NCBI GenBank assembly: GCA_002309585.1
Contig: DBXN01000072.1
Span: 8,449 to 22,697, forward strand
From: Verrucomicrobia bacterium UBA1211
GTDB lineage: Bacteria > Verrucomicrobiota > Kiritimatiellia > RFP12 > UBA1067
Reading direction: 5' to 3'
DNA: 14,249 bases
The translations under genes and the position numbers were made by a program. A model generated the notes under the pieces. The model made no database searches and was not told the origin of the DNA. It saw nothing but the letters and a program-made list of their open reading frames with translations. This document shows positions 1-6,005 of this stretch, piece after piece. The number at the start of each line of letters is the position of its first letter. Within the stretch, counting starts at the first letter, position 1.

Positions 1-800
1 AATTCCACGGCGGAATGCACCACGCTTTCGCGGTGCACCACCACCTCGATCTGATCGGGCCGCACGCCGAACAGCCACACGGCTTCGATCAGCTCCAGCC
101 CCTTGTTCATCATCGTGGCGGAATCGATGGTCACTTTGGGTCCCATCGACCAGCGCGGATGTTTCAACGCCTGTTCCGCCGTCACCTGTTCAAAATCGAT
201 CTCCGGCCGGTTCGCGAAGGGGCCACCCGATGCCGTCAACAGCAGTCGGTCGATCCGCGTTTCCGCACCGGCTGTCTCCGGTGCATCCGCGCGCCGCACG
301 CACGCCGGGGTGAAGGCCGCCGATTGGAGCGACTGGAAGATCGCGCTGTGTTCGCTGTCCACCGGCAGGATCGCCATCCCGCGTTCCGCCCGTTTGCGCA
401 TCACCAGCTCACCCGCCGAGACCAGCACCTCTTTCGTGGCGAGTGCGATGTCGCGGCCTTTCTCCATCGCCGCCAGAACCGGTTTCAGGCCCGCCAGTCC
501 CACCAACGCGCACAAAACCGTGTCCACGCCGTCCGCAGCCGCCAGTTGGCAGACGCCCGCCTCGCCGTGAAGGACCGCGATGCCGTGAGGCGTGGCCAGC
601 ATCTCTGCCCGCCGCGCGGCGGCCTCGTCCGCCACCGCGACAGTCTTGACATCGAACTGAACCGCCTGTTCAATCAGCCGGTCTACCCGGGAATGGGCCG
701 CAAGCCCCATGATCCGGAATACGCCGGGAAGCGCCGCGACCACCCGCAGCGTGCTTTCCCCGATCGATCCCGTACTCCCCAGCAATACCAACGAACGCAT
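1..800 (-). CDS. dxr: 1-deoxy-D-xylulose 5-phosphate reductoisomerase, C-terminus cut by window edge
   Basis: Converts 1-deoxy-D-xylulose 5-phosphate to 2-C-methyl-D-erythritol 4-phosphate with NADPH and a divalent metal. It is the committed cytoplasmic step of the MEP isoprenoid pathway. The first 266 residues are visible (the family is about 390-400). Seen: the NADPH-binding start LLGSTGSIG (residues 6-14), ATKE (121-124), the metal ligands in PVDSEHSAIFQ (D148, E150), TASGGPF (189-195), and the substrate/metal loop HPRWSMGPK plus DSATMMNKGLE (214-237; H214, N232, E236). The start is ATG at 800-798 with a GGAGG ribosome site 7 bases upstream, just after the cdsA stop. Only 14 bases separate the genes, so they are surely cotranscribed. 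In many bacteria rseP follows dxr; that gene would lie left of this window, which I cannot see. Identification is near certain. Confidence 0.97.
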   Translation of the reverse strand, partial: MRSLVLLGSTGSIGESTLRVVAALPGVFRIMGLAAHSRVDRLIEQAVQFDVKTVAVADEAAARRAEMLATPHGIAVLHGEAGVCQLAAADGVDTVLCALVGLAGLKPVLAAMEKGRDIALATKEVLVSAGELVMRKRAERGMAILPVDSEHSAIFQSLQSAAFTPACVRRADAPETAGAETRIDRLLLTASGGPFANRPEIDFEQVTAEQALKHPRWSMGPKVTIDSATMMNKGLELIEAVWLFGVRPDQIEVVVHRESVVHSAVE

Positions 801-807
801 CGCCCCG

Positions 808-812
808 CCTCC
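808..812 (-). promoter_or_regulatory. Shine-Dalgarno site of dxr
   Basis: GGAGG on the minus strand, 7 bases before the dxr ATG and just past the cdsA stop codon (815-817). It fixes the dxr start. Confidence 0.8.
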
Positions 813-814
813 GA

Positions 815-1702
815 TCAAGCTGTTATGCGAACGATCGCCGTTAAAACCAGATAGAAAACCGCCGGCGCGAAGACAAGGCTATCGAACATATCCAAAAAAC
901 CGCCCAACCCCGGCAGCAGCGTCGCCGAGTCCTTGATTTCCACCGCGCGTTTGAAACGGGACTCCACAAGATCGCCCAGCAGCCCGACCACCACCAGGAT
1001 CGCCGAGAACAGCAGCGCGTATCCGATCGGCAAGGTTTCCAGCGGACCCGCCGCCAGCCAGGCGAAACGTTTCGCCAACAGCACGAACCCCACCGACACG
1101 ATTCCGGAAACGATGAAACTTCCGGCCAGGCCCTCCCAAGACTTTTTCGGCGAGATTGTCGGGGCCAGCTTATGCTTGCCGAACGGGATACCGAAGGCGA
1201 ATCCGCCGACATCGCTGAACTTCACCGCTGCCGCCAGGAAGAACGCCATGAAGATGCCCGAGCGGTCCGGCGCGATCCGGCCGATTTCGGTCGAACCCCA
1301 CTGGGCGATCCGGATCAGGAACGAGAGCATGAAGGGCAGATAGAGAAATCCCGAGATCGTTACCGTCGCATACTCGATCGGCCGCTCCTGCCCGCGCATG
1401 AAGAGCACCCGGAGCATGAAGGCGAAAACCAGCGCGGCCAGAACGTCCAACTGGTACGCCGCGCCCGCCGTTTCCGGCGGGAAGAGGTAGGTGTAGACCA
1501 GCCAGATGCACCCCAGCGCCATGCCCCACAGGGGACTGGACGGAAGCCGGGTAACCCCTTTCCGCAACATGCCGTAGAATTCCGCCTGACAAAGGCAGGA
1601 CATGACACACAGGATCACGCACAGCAACCATCCCGGCATAAAGCAGAGGGCGGCGATCCATGCGATTCCGATCAAGAGCCCCGTTATGATTCGTCGTACC
1701 AT
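815..1702 (-). CDS. cdsA: phosphatidate cytidylyltransferase (CDP-diglyceride synthase)
   Basis: Makes CDP-diacylglycerol from phosphatidic acid and CTP in the inner membrane, the entry point to bacterial phospholipids. The protein has 295 residues, normal for CdsA. It has several hydrophobic membrane segments (for example about 5-38, 53-74, 87-103, 115-131, 195-212, 226-243). The conserved KFSDVGGFAFG (161-171) and the segment 180-191 ending in PKKSWEG are present. The C-terminal family signature runs from about 248 to 275 (SRFKR, then IKDSATLLPG, then D271 and D274). In that signature the usual HGG-x-x-DR reads LGG (266-268) and DM (271-272); as I recall, PVC relatives often have IGG/DL here, so this is probably lineage-typical. 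The start is ATG at 1702 with only a weak GGGA/TTGGA ribosome site. The uppS gene is 65 bases upstream and dxr follows directly. Confidence 0.95.
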   Translation of the reverse strand: MVRRIITGLLIGIAWIAALCFMPGWLLCVILCVMSCLCQAEFYGMLRKGVTRLPSSPLWGMALGCIWLVYTYLFPPETAGAAYQLDVLAALVFAFMLRVLFMRGQERPIEYATVTISGFLYLPFMLSFLIRIAQWGSTEIGRIAPDRSGIFMAFFLAAAVKFSDVGGFAFGIPFGKHKLAPTISPKKSWEGLAGSFIVSGIVSVGFVLLAKRFAWLAAGPLETLPIGYALLFSAILVVVGLLGDLVESRFKRAVEIKDSATLLPGLGGFLDMFDSLVFAPAVFYLVLTAIVRITA

Positions 1703-1767
1703 TCCAAATCCCTATCCGTTCCATTCCCATCCCCCGTCTGCCGTTCCGTCCGTCCCGGGGGAAACCT

Positions 1768-2511
1768 TTACACTTTCACGCCTCCGAATCTGCGGTCCCG
1801 CGCGGCATACGCCAGCAACGCGTCGCGGAACGCCCGCTCGTCGAAATCCGGCCAAAGGACCGGCGTCACATAAATCTCGCTGTACGCGCACTGCCACAGC
1901 AGAAAGTTGCTGATCCGCATCTCGCCGCTGGTCCGGATGATCAGATCGGGGTCTGGCACATCCGGCGCGTAAAGGTTCGCCGCCACCGCCGCCTCGTCGA
2001 TCGCCTCGGGGGCCAGCGTTCCCGCCTTCACCTGTTCCGCCAGCCGCCGTGCGGCCCGCGCGATCTCGCTCCGGCCGCTATAACTCAGCCCGATCAGCAG
2101 CTGCCGCTCAAAATGCTCCGTCTCCCGCTCCAGCCGGAGGATGTCCGCCTGCAGCGGCTCCGGCAGATCCTCACGCCGTCCGATTACGCGCAGCCGGACC
2201 TGCTTTTCCAGCAGTTCCGCTTCGTTCTTCCGGATGAAGTAACCCAGCAGATTCATCAACCCCGCCACCTCGTCCGGCGGCCGGCTCCAGTTCTCCGTGC
2301 TGAAGGCGTAGAGCGTCAGGTAGGCGATACCCGCGTCCCGGCAGTATCCAAGCAGGCGGCGCACCGTCTCCGATCCCGCCTCATGCCCCGCCAACCGGGG
2401 TTTGCCCTGACGCTTCGCCCACCGCCCGTTGCCATCCATGATGATGGCGATGTGCCGAGGCAGTTTTTCGGGCGGAACCACGTGTGACAAGGGGGGCTGT
2501 CCGTTCTCCAT
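1768..2511 (-). CDS. uppS: isoprenyl transferase (undecaprenyl diphosphate synthase)
   Basis: A cis-prenyltransferase that extends farnesyl diphosphate with isopentenyl diphosphate to undecaprenyl diphosphate, the lipid carrier for cell-wall precursors. It uses the C5 units that Dxr's pathway supplies. With the chosen start it has 247 residues, typical for the family. Seen: IIMDGNGRWAKRQG (23-36; catalytic D26), LAGHEAG (40-46), TLYAFSTENWSRP, and the C-terminal RTSGEMRISNFLLWQ followed by YSEIYVTPVLWPDF. The reading frame could begin at GTG 2520, but AAGGAG directly abuts that GTG (they share the final G) and lies 8 bases before ATG 2511, so ATG is preferred. The gap to the upstream purA stop is 27 bases, consistent with one operon. 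Confidence 0.96.
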   Translation of the reverse strand: MENGQPPLSHVVPPEKLPRHIAIIMDGNGRWAKRQGKPRLAGHEAGSETVRRLLGYCRDAGIAYLTLYAFSTENWSRPPDEVAGLMNLLGYFIRKNEAELLEKQVRLRVIGRREDLPEPLQADILRLERETEHFERQLLIGLSYSGRSEIARAARRLAEQVKAGTLAPEAIDEAAVAANLYAPDVPDPDLIIRTSGEMRISNFLLWQCAYSEIYVTPVLWPDFDERAFRDALLAYAARDRRFGGVKV

Positions 2512-2538
2512 CACGCGCACTCCTTCCCGCCGAATGGG

Positions 2539-3819
2539 TCAAAGGCCCAGCCGCAACGTTGTTTCCCGCGCCGGCCCAACCGACAGGATGCCCAGCCGGA
2601 CCCCCGTCAGCTCAACCAGCCGCTCGACGTACGCCCGCGCCTTCAGCGGCAGATCCTCATACCGCGTCACCTGGCTGGTCGGCTCCATCCAGCCCGGCAT
2701 CTCCTCGTAAACGGGGTGACAAAGTTTCAACACATCCAGATCGGCGGGGAAGGTCTCGTACCGCACGCCGTCGTCGCGCTCATACGCCACGCAGATCTTG
2801 ATCGTCTTCAGCTCATCCAGCACATCGAGCTTGGTCATCGCCCAGAAGTCGAATCCGTTGATCATCGCGGAGTAACGCGCCACCACCGCGTCAAACCAGC
2901 CGCACCGGCGCGGCCGGCCCGTCGTGGCTCCGAACTCGCCGCCGCGCTGCCGCAGCATCTCGCCGTCGGCATCGTCCAATTCCGTCGGGAAGGGACCCGC
3001 CCCGACCCGCGTCGTATAGCACTTCAAAACGCCCACCACCCGGTCGATCCGGCGCGGCGACAATCCCGATCCCGTGCAGGCGCCGCCCGCCGTCGGGTTG
3101 GAGGAGGTCACGAACGGGTAGGTTCCGAAATCGATATCCAGCATGGTTCCCTGCGCGCCTTCCAACAGCAGGCTCTTGCCGGCGCGGTCCGCCTCGTTGA
3201 CGTAACGGACCGTGTCGGCGACATAGGGACCAAGCCGCTTCGCCAGATCGCCGTAAATGCGCACCATCTCCTCCGCATCCAGCGTCGGGGCACCCCACGC
3301 CGCCAGCCGCTCGTTCGCCGCCTCGGTCTGGTCCCGGACCAGCGTCAGGAAATCGGGTTTCAGCAGATCACCCGCGCGCATCCCGGTCCGGCCCACCTTC
3401 GCGGCGTATGCCGGTCCAATGCCGCGCCCCGTCGTCCCGATCTTCTTCCCCTCGGGACGGCGCGCCTCGTCCGCCTGATCCAGCGCGCGGTGCCAGCGCA
3501 TCACCATGTGCGTCCGGTCGCTGATCAAAATCCGGCCCTCCGTCGCGATGCCCTGCCCCTGCAACGTCTCGATCTCGTGCAGCAGGTCAAACGGATCCAT
3601 CACCACGCCGTTTCCGATCACACAGATTTTACCCTCGTGGAGGATGCCGGAGGGAATCAGATGCAACACATATTTTTTCCCTTCCGCGACAACCGTGTGC
3701 CCGGCATTGCTTCCGCCCTGAAAACGGACGATCACATCCGCCTGCGCCGTCAGCACATCGATGACTTTCCCTTTTCCCTCATCGCCCCACTGCGCACCAA
3801 CCAAAACCGTATTCGGCAT
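2539..3819 (-). CDS. purA: adenylosuccinate synthetase
   Basis: Joins aspartate to IMP using GTP to give adenylosuccinate, the first committed step to AMP, in the cytoplasm. It has 426 residues with the start chosen here (E. coli PurA has about 432). Seen: GAQWGDEGKGKVID (8-21; catalytic D13), FQGGSNAGHTVV (33-44; catalytic H41), GTTGRGIGPAYAAKVGR (128-144), LLEGAQGTMLDIDFGTYPF (218-236), GATTGRPRRCGW (297-308) and the guanine-specificity motif TKLD (329-332). The frame stays open upstream to a TTG at 3870 and an ATG at 3861, but ATG 3819 has GGAG 5 bases upstream and matches the usual N-terminus. It appears to lead the operon into uppS, cdsA and dxr, an unusual metabolic partner for them. 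Confidence 0.96.
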   Translation of the reverse strand: MPNTVLVGAQWGDEGKGKVIDVLTAQADVIVRFQGGSNAGHTVVAEGKKYVLHLIPSGILHEGKICVIGNGVVMDPFDLLHEIETLQGQGIATEGRILISDRTHMVMRWHRALDQADEARRPEGKKIGTTGRGIGPAYAAKVGRTGMRAGDLLKPDFLTLVRDQTEAANERLAAWGAPTLDAEEMVRIYGDLAKRLGPYVADTVRYVNEADRAGKSLLLEGAQGTMLDIDFGTYPFVTSSNPTAGGACTGSGLSPRRIDRVVGVLKCYTTRVGAGPFPTELDDADGEMLRQRGGEFGATTGRPRRCGWFDAVVARYSAMINGFDFWAMTKLDVLDELKTIKICVAYERDDGVRYETFPADLDVLKLCHPVYEEMPGWMEPTSQVTRYEDLPLKARAYVERLVELTGVRLGILSVGPARETTLRLGL

Positions 3820-3877
3820 ACCTGCTCCAGATTCGATAACCCAATTTCCGCGCCAGTTCATCCAACGCAATGACAGA

Positions 3878-3907
3878 AGTATACCTTATTTGGGGGAGTG
3901 AGGGCAA
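3878..3907 (-). promoter_or_regulatory. candidate sigma70-type promoter of the purA-uppS-cdsA-dxr operon
   Basis: On the minus strand, TTGCCC (3907-3902) lies 18 bases before TATACT (3883-3878). Transcription would start near 3871, giving a leader of about 50 bases before the purA ATG. The -10 box matches consensus at 5 of 6 positions and the -35 box at 4 of 6. It was found by eye and is untested. Confidence 0.45.
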
Positions 3908-3913
3908 GGGAAG

Positions 3914-3956
3914 GTTAAGAGAAGGTTAAAAGATTAAAAGGTGAAAAGGTTAAAGG
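3914..3956 (+). repeat. degenerate 8-bp tandem repeat array (GTTAAAAG type), copy A
   Basis: Four octamers stand head to tail from 3925 to 3956: GTTAAAAG, ATTAAAAG, GTGAAAAG, GTTAAAGG. An imperfect 11-base unit (3914-3924) precedes them. The array lies in the purine-rich gap between the divergent purA and M50 protease genes. Its segment 3922-3942 is repeated perfectly, in reverse complement, at 5985-6005 beyond rluD. No coding function is visible. Confidence 0.85.
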
Positions 3957-4001
3957 GAACGGGGAAGGGGGAACGGGTTGCCGCCCGGCGCCATTTCTCG
4001 C

Positions 4002-4031
4002 TCGACTCCGATCCCGTGAATCCGATATAGT
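4002..4031 (+). promoter_or_regulatory. weak candidate promoter directly in front of the M50 protease gene
   Basis: TCGACT (4002-4007) and TATAGT (4026-4031) are 18 bases apart. Transcription from here would begin at about 4037-4039, right at the ATG, implying a leaderless or nearly leaderless mRNA. No convincing ribosome site precedes the ATG. The -35 match is weak (4 of 6). Confidence 0.25.
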
Positions 4032-4038
4032 ACGGGGC

Positions 4039-4878
4039 ATGTTTAAATCCTCGTATCAACTCTGTACCGTTTTCGGGATTCCGATCCGGCTGGACAGTTC
4101 GCTGATCATTTTGGCGATCATCCTTATCGCCAACTACGGCAACCCTTTTACCGGACTTTGCGCCGGTGTCGCGTTGATGTTCTCGATCGCCCTGCATGAG
4201 CTGGGGCACAGCCTGATGGCGATGGCCTTCGGCTGCAAGGTCCGGGACATCACCCTGCTGATCATCGGCGGCCAGGCGACGTTGATGAGCCTCCCGAAGA
4301 AACCGTGGCAGGAGTTTTTGGTCGCCTTCGCGGGCCCGCTGGTCAGTCTCCTCCTCGCGTTGCTGAACCTTTTCGTCTTGCCACGTCTGCTGGTTCAGTC
4401 CGCTCCCGCTCTCGCCAAATTTCTCTTTGAGAATCTTGGTGTCCTGAATGCGGGACTCTTCATCTTCAACCTCCTGCCGGCTTTCCCGATGGATGGAGGG
4501 CGGATTCTGCGGGCCTTTCTCCAGCAGTTCTTCATGGGGCGTGTCAAGGCGACGTGGGTTGCCTCCCGGATCGGGAAGTTCATCGCCATTCTGATGGCGC
4601 TCTCGGTCCTCTGGTCCTTCCTGAGCGGGAAATGGGCGATGTGGTATTTCACCCGTCTCCTGATCGCCTGGTTCATCTACCGTGCGGCCGAACAGGAGTA
4701 TCGCATGGTCCTCTACGAGGAGGGGCGGCAGACCGGACCCGACAACCCGTTCGCCCGTTTCTTCCGGCAGGGGGTTCCCGATGAGCCCCCGGTTGATGAT
4801 GGTAAGGCTGTCATCAGTCCGCCGCCCTACGACAAATGGGGCGGGAAGACGAGAGTGGATGTCAAGCGGGATGAGTGA
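4039..4878 (+). CDS. M50 family (site-2 protease-like) membrane zinc metallopeptidase
   Basis: An intramembrane zinc protease of the S2P/SpoIVFB/Rip group, 279 residues, in the cytoplasmic membrane. Seen: zinc motif HELGH (53-57) inside a membrane helix, the second metal-site motif NLLPAFPMDGGRILRAF (144-160; D152), and the early FGIPIRLDSS typical of the family. Other hydrophobic segments are near 22-50, 92-116, 125-146 and 178-216. The polar C-terminal tail (about 222-279) is proline- and acid-rich. There is no PDZ domain (unlike RseP) and no CBS pair. Substrate unknown; family members cut membrane-bound anti-sigma factors or remnant signal peptides. It is followed by rluD after 42 bases, but no functional link is evident. 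Start: ATG 4039, fitting family alignment, with a poor ribosome site (ACGGGG at best). Confidence 0.9.
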   Translation: MFKSSYQLCTVFGIPIRLDSSLIILAIILIANYGNPFTGLCAGVALMFSIALHELGHSLMAMAFGCKVRDITLLIIGGQATLMSLPKKPWQEFLVAFAGPLVSLLLALLNLFVLPRLLVQSAPALAKFLFENLGVLNAGLFIFNLLPAFPMDGGRILRAFLQQFFMGRVKATWVASRIGKFIAILMALSVLWSFLSGKWAMWYFTRLLIAWFIYRAAEQEYRMVLYEEGRQTGPDNPFARFFRQGVPDEPPVDDGKAVISPPPYDKWGGKTRVDVKRDE

Positions 4879-4880
4879 TG

Positions 4881-4902
4881 TCTAGAAATCTAGAGAATCT
4901 AG
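4881..4902 (+). repeat. short TCTAG tandem repeat in the M50-rluD gap
   Basis: TCTAG occurs three times, starting at 4881, 4889 and 4898, with purine-rich linkers. It sits in the 42-base spacer between the M50 protease stop and the rluD start and resembles the other short-unit repeats in this window. Confidence 0.6.
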
Positions 4903-4920
4903 GGGGAATCGGACGGGGAA

Positions 4921-5880
4921 ATGGAAGAAGACGAGGAGCTGGAGGAGCTTGAAGGGGGTGAAGCCTCTTGCGGTGAGGTCCGCATCCTGACGCTTCCCGA
5001 AGGCGGCATTTCCGAGCGGTTGGATGTCTGGCTGGCGGAGCGCTTCCCCGATCTCTCCCGCGCCCGGCTGCAGGCGCTGTTGAAGGCGGGGGAGATCACG
5101 CTCGACGGGCAGCCGGTGAAGCCGACGGCGAAACCCAAGACGGCCGCGACCGTCCGGATCGTCCTGCCCCCGCCTGTCCCCGCCCTCCCGCAGCCGGAGG
5201 AGATCCCGCTCGATATCCTGTATGAGGATGGCGATTGCCTGGTCATCAACAAGCCCGCCGGCCTGGTGGTCCATCCCGCGCCCGGCCACGCCTCCGGCAC
5301 GCTCGTGAACGCGCTCCTTTTCCATTGCCGCGACCTGCGGGGAATCGGCGGTGTGGAACGTCCCGGTATCGTCCATCGGCTGGACAAGGACACCTCCGGT
5401 CTGATGGTGGTCGCCAAGAGCGACGCCGCGATGGCGGGATTCGTCCATCTTTTCCAGACCGGCGGCATCCGGAAGGAGTATGTCGCGTGGGTGCACGGCC
5501 GTCCGCCGCAGGATGCGGGGACCGTCTCAACCCTTATCGGCCGCCATCCGGAGCATCGGCAGAAGATGGCCGTCGTGACCCGCAACGGCAAACCGGCGAT
5601 CACCCATTACCGGGTGGAACGCGTCGCGGGACCCATCACCCTTCTGCGTTGCCGGATCGAGACGGGACGGACCCATCAGATCCGCGTCCATACCCGTTAT
5701 CTCGGGTGTCCCGTGGCCGGGGATCCGGTCTATGGCCGGCCCGCCGCCGATAAACAACTCACCCCGCCGCCCTCCCGGCAACTCCTTCACGCTGAACATC
5801 TTACCTTCACCCATCCGGTGACGCATGTCCCGATGGAATTCTCCGCGCCGTTGCCCCCCGATTTCCTGCCGTATGGTTAG
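4921..5880 (+). CDS. rluD: RluA/RluD-family 23S rRNA pseudouridine synthase
   Basis: Isomerises specific uridines in large-subunit rRNA to pseudouridine, in the cytoplasm. It has 319 residues (E. coli RluD about 326). In order: an acidic N-terminal tail (residues 2-14 contain ten Asp/Glu), an S4 RNA-binding domain (about 30-80; SERLDVWLAERFPDLSRARL), then the catalytic domain with VINKPAGLVVHP (108-119), HRLDKDTSGLMVVAK (152-166; catalytic D155) and GRTHQIRVH (249-257). The S4 domain plus these motifs favour RluD or RluC over RluA; the exact target uridines cannot be read from sequence. ATG 4921 has a purine-rich GGGGAA just upstream. It is probably cotranscribed with the M50 gene. It converges on uxaA. 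Confidence 0.9.
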   Translation: MEEDEELEELEGGEASCGEVRILTLPEGGISERLDVWLAERFPDLSRARLQALLKAGEITLDGQPVKPTAKPKTAATVRIVLPPPVPALPQPEEIPLDILYEDGDCLVINKPAGLVVHPAPGHASGTLVNALLFHCRDLRGIGGVERPGIVHRLDKDTSGLMVVAKSDAAMAGFVHLFQTGGIRKEYVAWVHGRPPQDAGTVSTLIGRHPEHRQKMAVVTRNGKPAITHYRVERVAGPITLLRCRIETGRTHQIRVHTRYLGCPVAGDPVYGRPAADKQLTPPPSRQLLHAEHLTFTHPVTHVPMEFSAPLPPDFLPYG

Positions 5881-5931
5881 GTGGTTGGGTGGTGGAACGT
5901 GCTTTCAGCGCGTTTGGCTAAAGTATGACAA

Positions 5932-5952
5932 GCGACGTGCGACACGCGGACG
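5932..5952 (+). repeat. three degenerate heptamers (GCGAC type)
   Basis: GCGACGT (5932-5938), GCGACAC (5939-5945) and GCGGACG (5946-5952) stand head to tail in the gap between the convergent rluD and uxaA genes. Only three units are present, so chance cannot be excluded. Confidence 0.45.
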
Positions 5953-5970
5953 GCATTCGACGGCCATAAC

Positions 5971-6005
5971 CTTTTAACCCTTTAACCTTTTAATCTTTTA
6001 ACCTT
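5971..6005 (-). repeat. degenerate 8-bp tandem repeat array (GTTAAAAG type), copy B, inverted to copy A
   Basis: On the plus strand four octamers run from 5971 to 6002: CTTTTAAC, CCTTTAAC, CTTTTAAT, CTTTTAAC. These are reverse complements of the GTTAAAAG type. Positions 5985-6005 are a perfect 21-base reverse complement of 3922-3942. The array overlaps the last two bases of the uxaA stop codon (6004-6006), so it begins right where uxaA translation ends. Confidence 0.85.

Noticed and set aside
15..854. A 279-codon plus-strand frame opposite dxr
   Set aside because: Shadow of dxr; the translation is low-quality His/Arg-rich sequence and extends into cdsA.
1731..1761. CCCCCG and CGGGGG as a hairpin between uppS and cdsA
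   Set aside because: The loop is 19 bases, there is no following T-run, and ending transcription here would split a probable operon. Probably chance in C/G-rich sequence.
2716..3873. A 385-codon open frame on the plus strand opposite purA
   Set aside because: It is an antisense shadow of a certain gene. Its translation is rich in His, Arg and Pro with no domain-like pattern, as GC-rich third positions produce.
5881..6003. Terminator between the convergent rluD and uxaA genes
   Set aside because: T-rich stretches exist but belong to the octamer repeat, and no GC-rich stem sits next to them on either strand.
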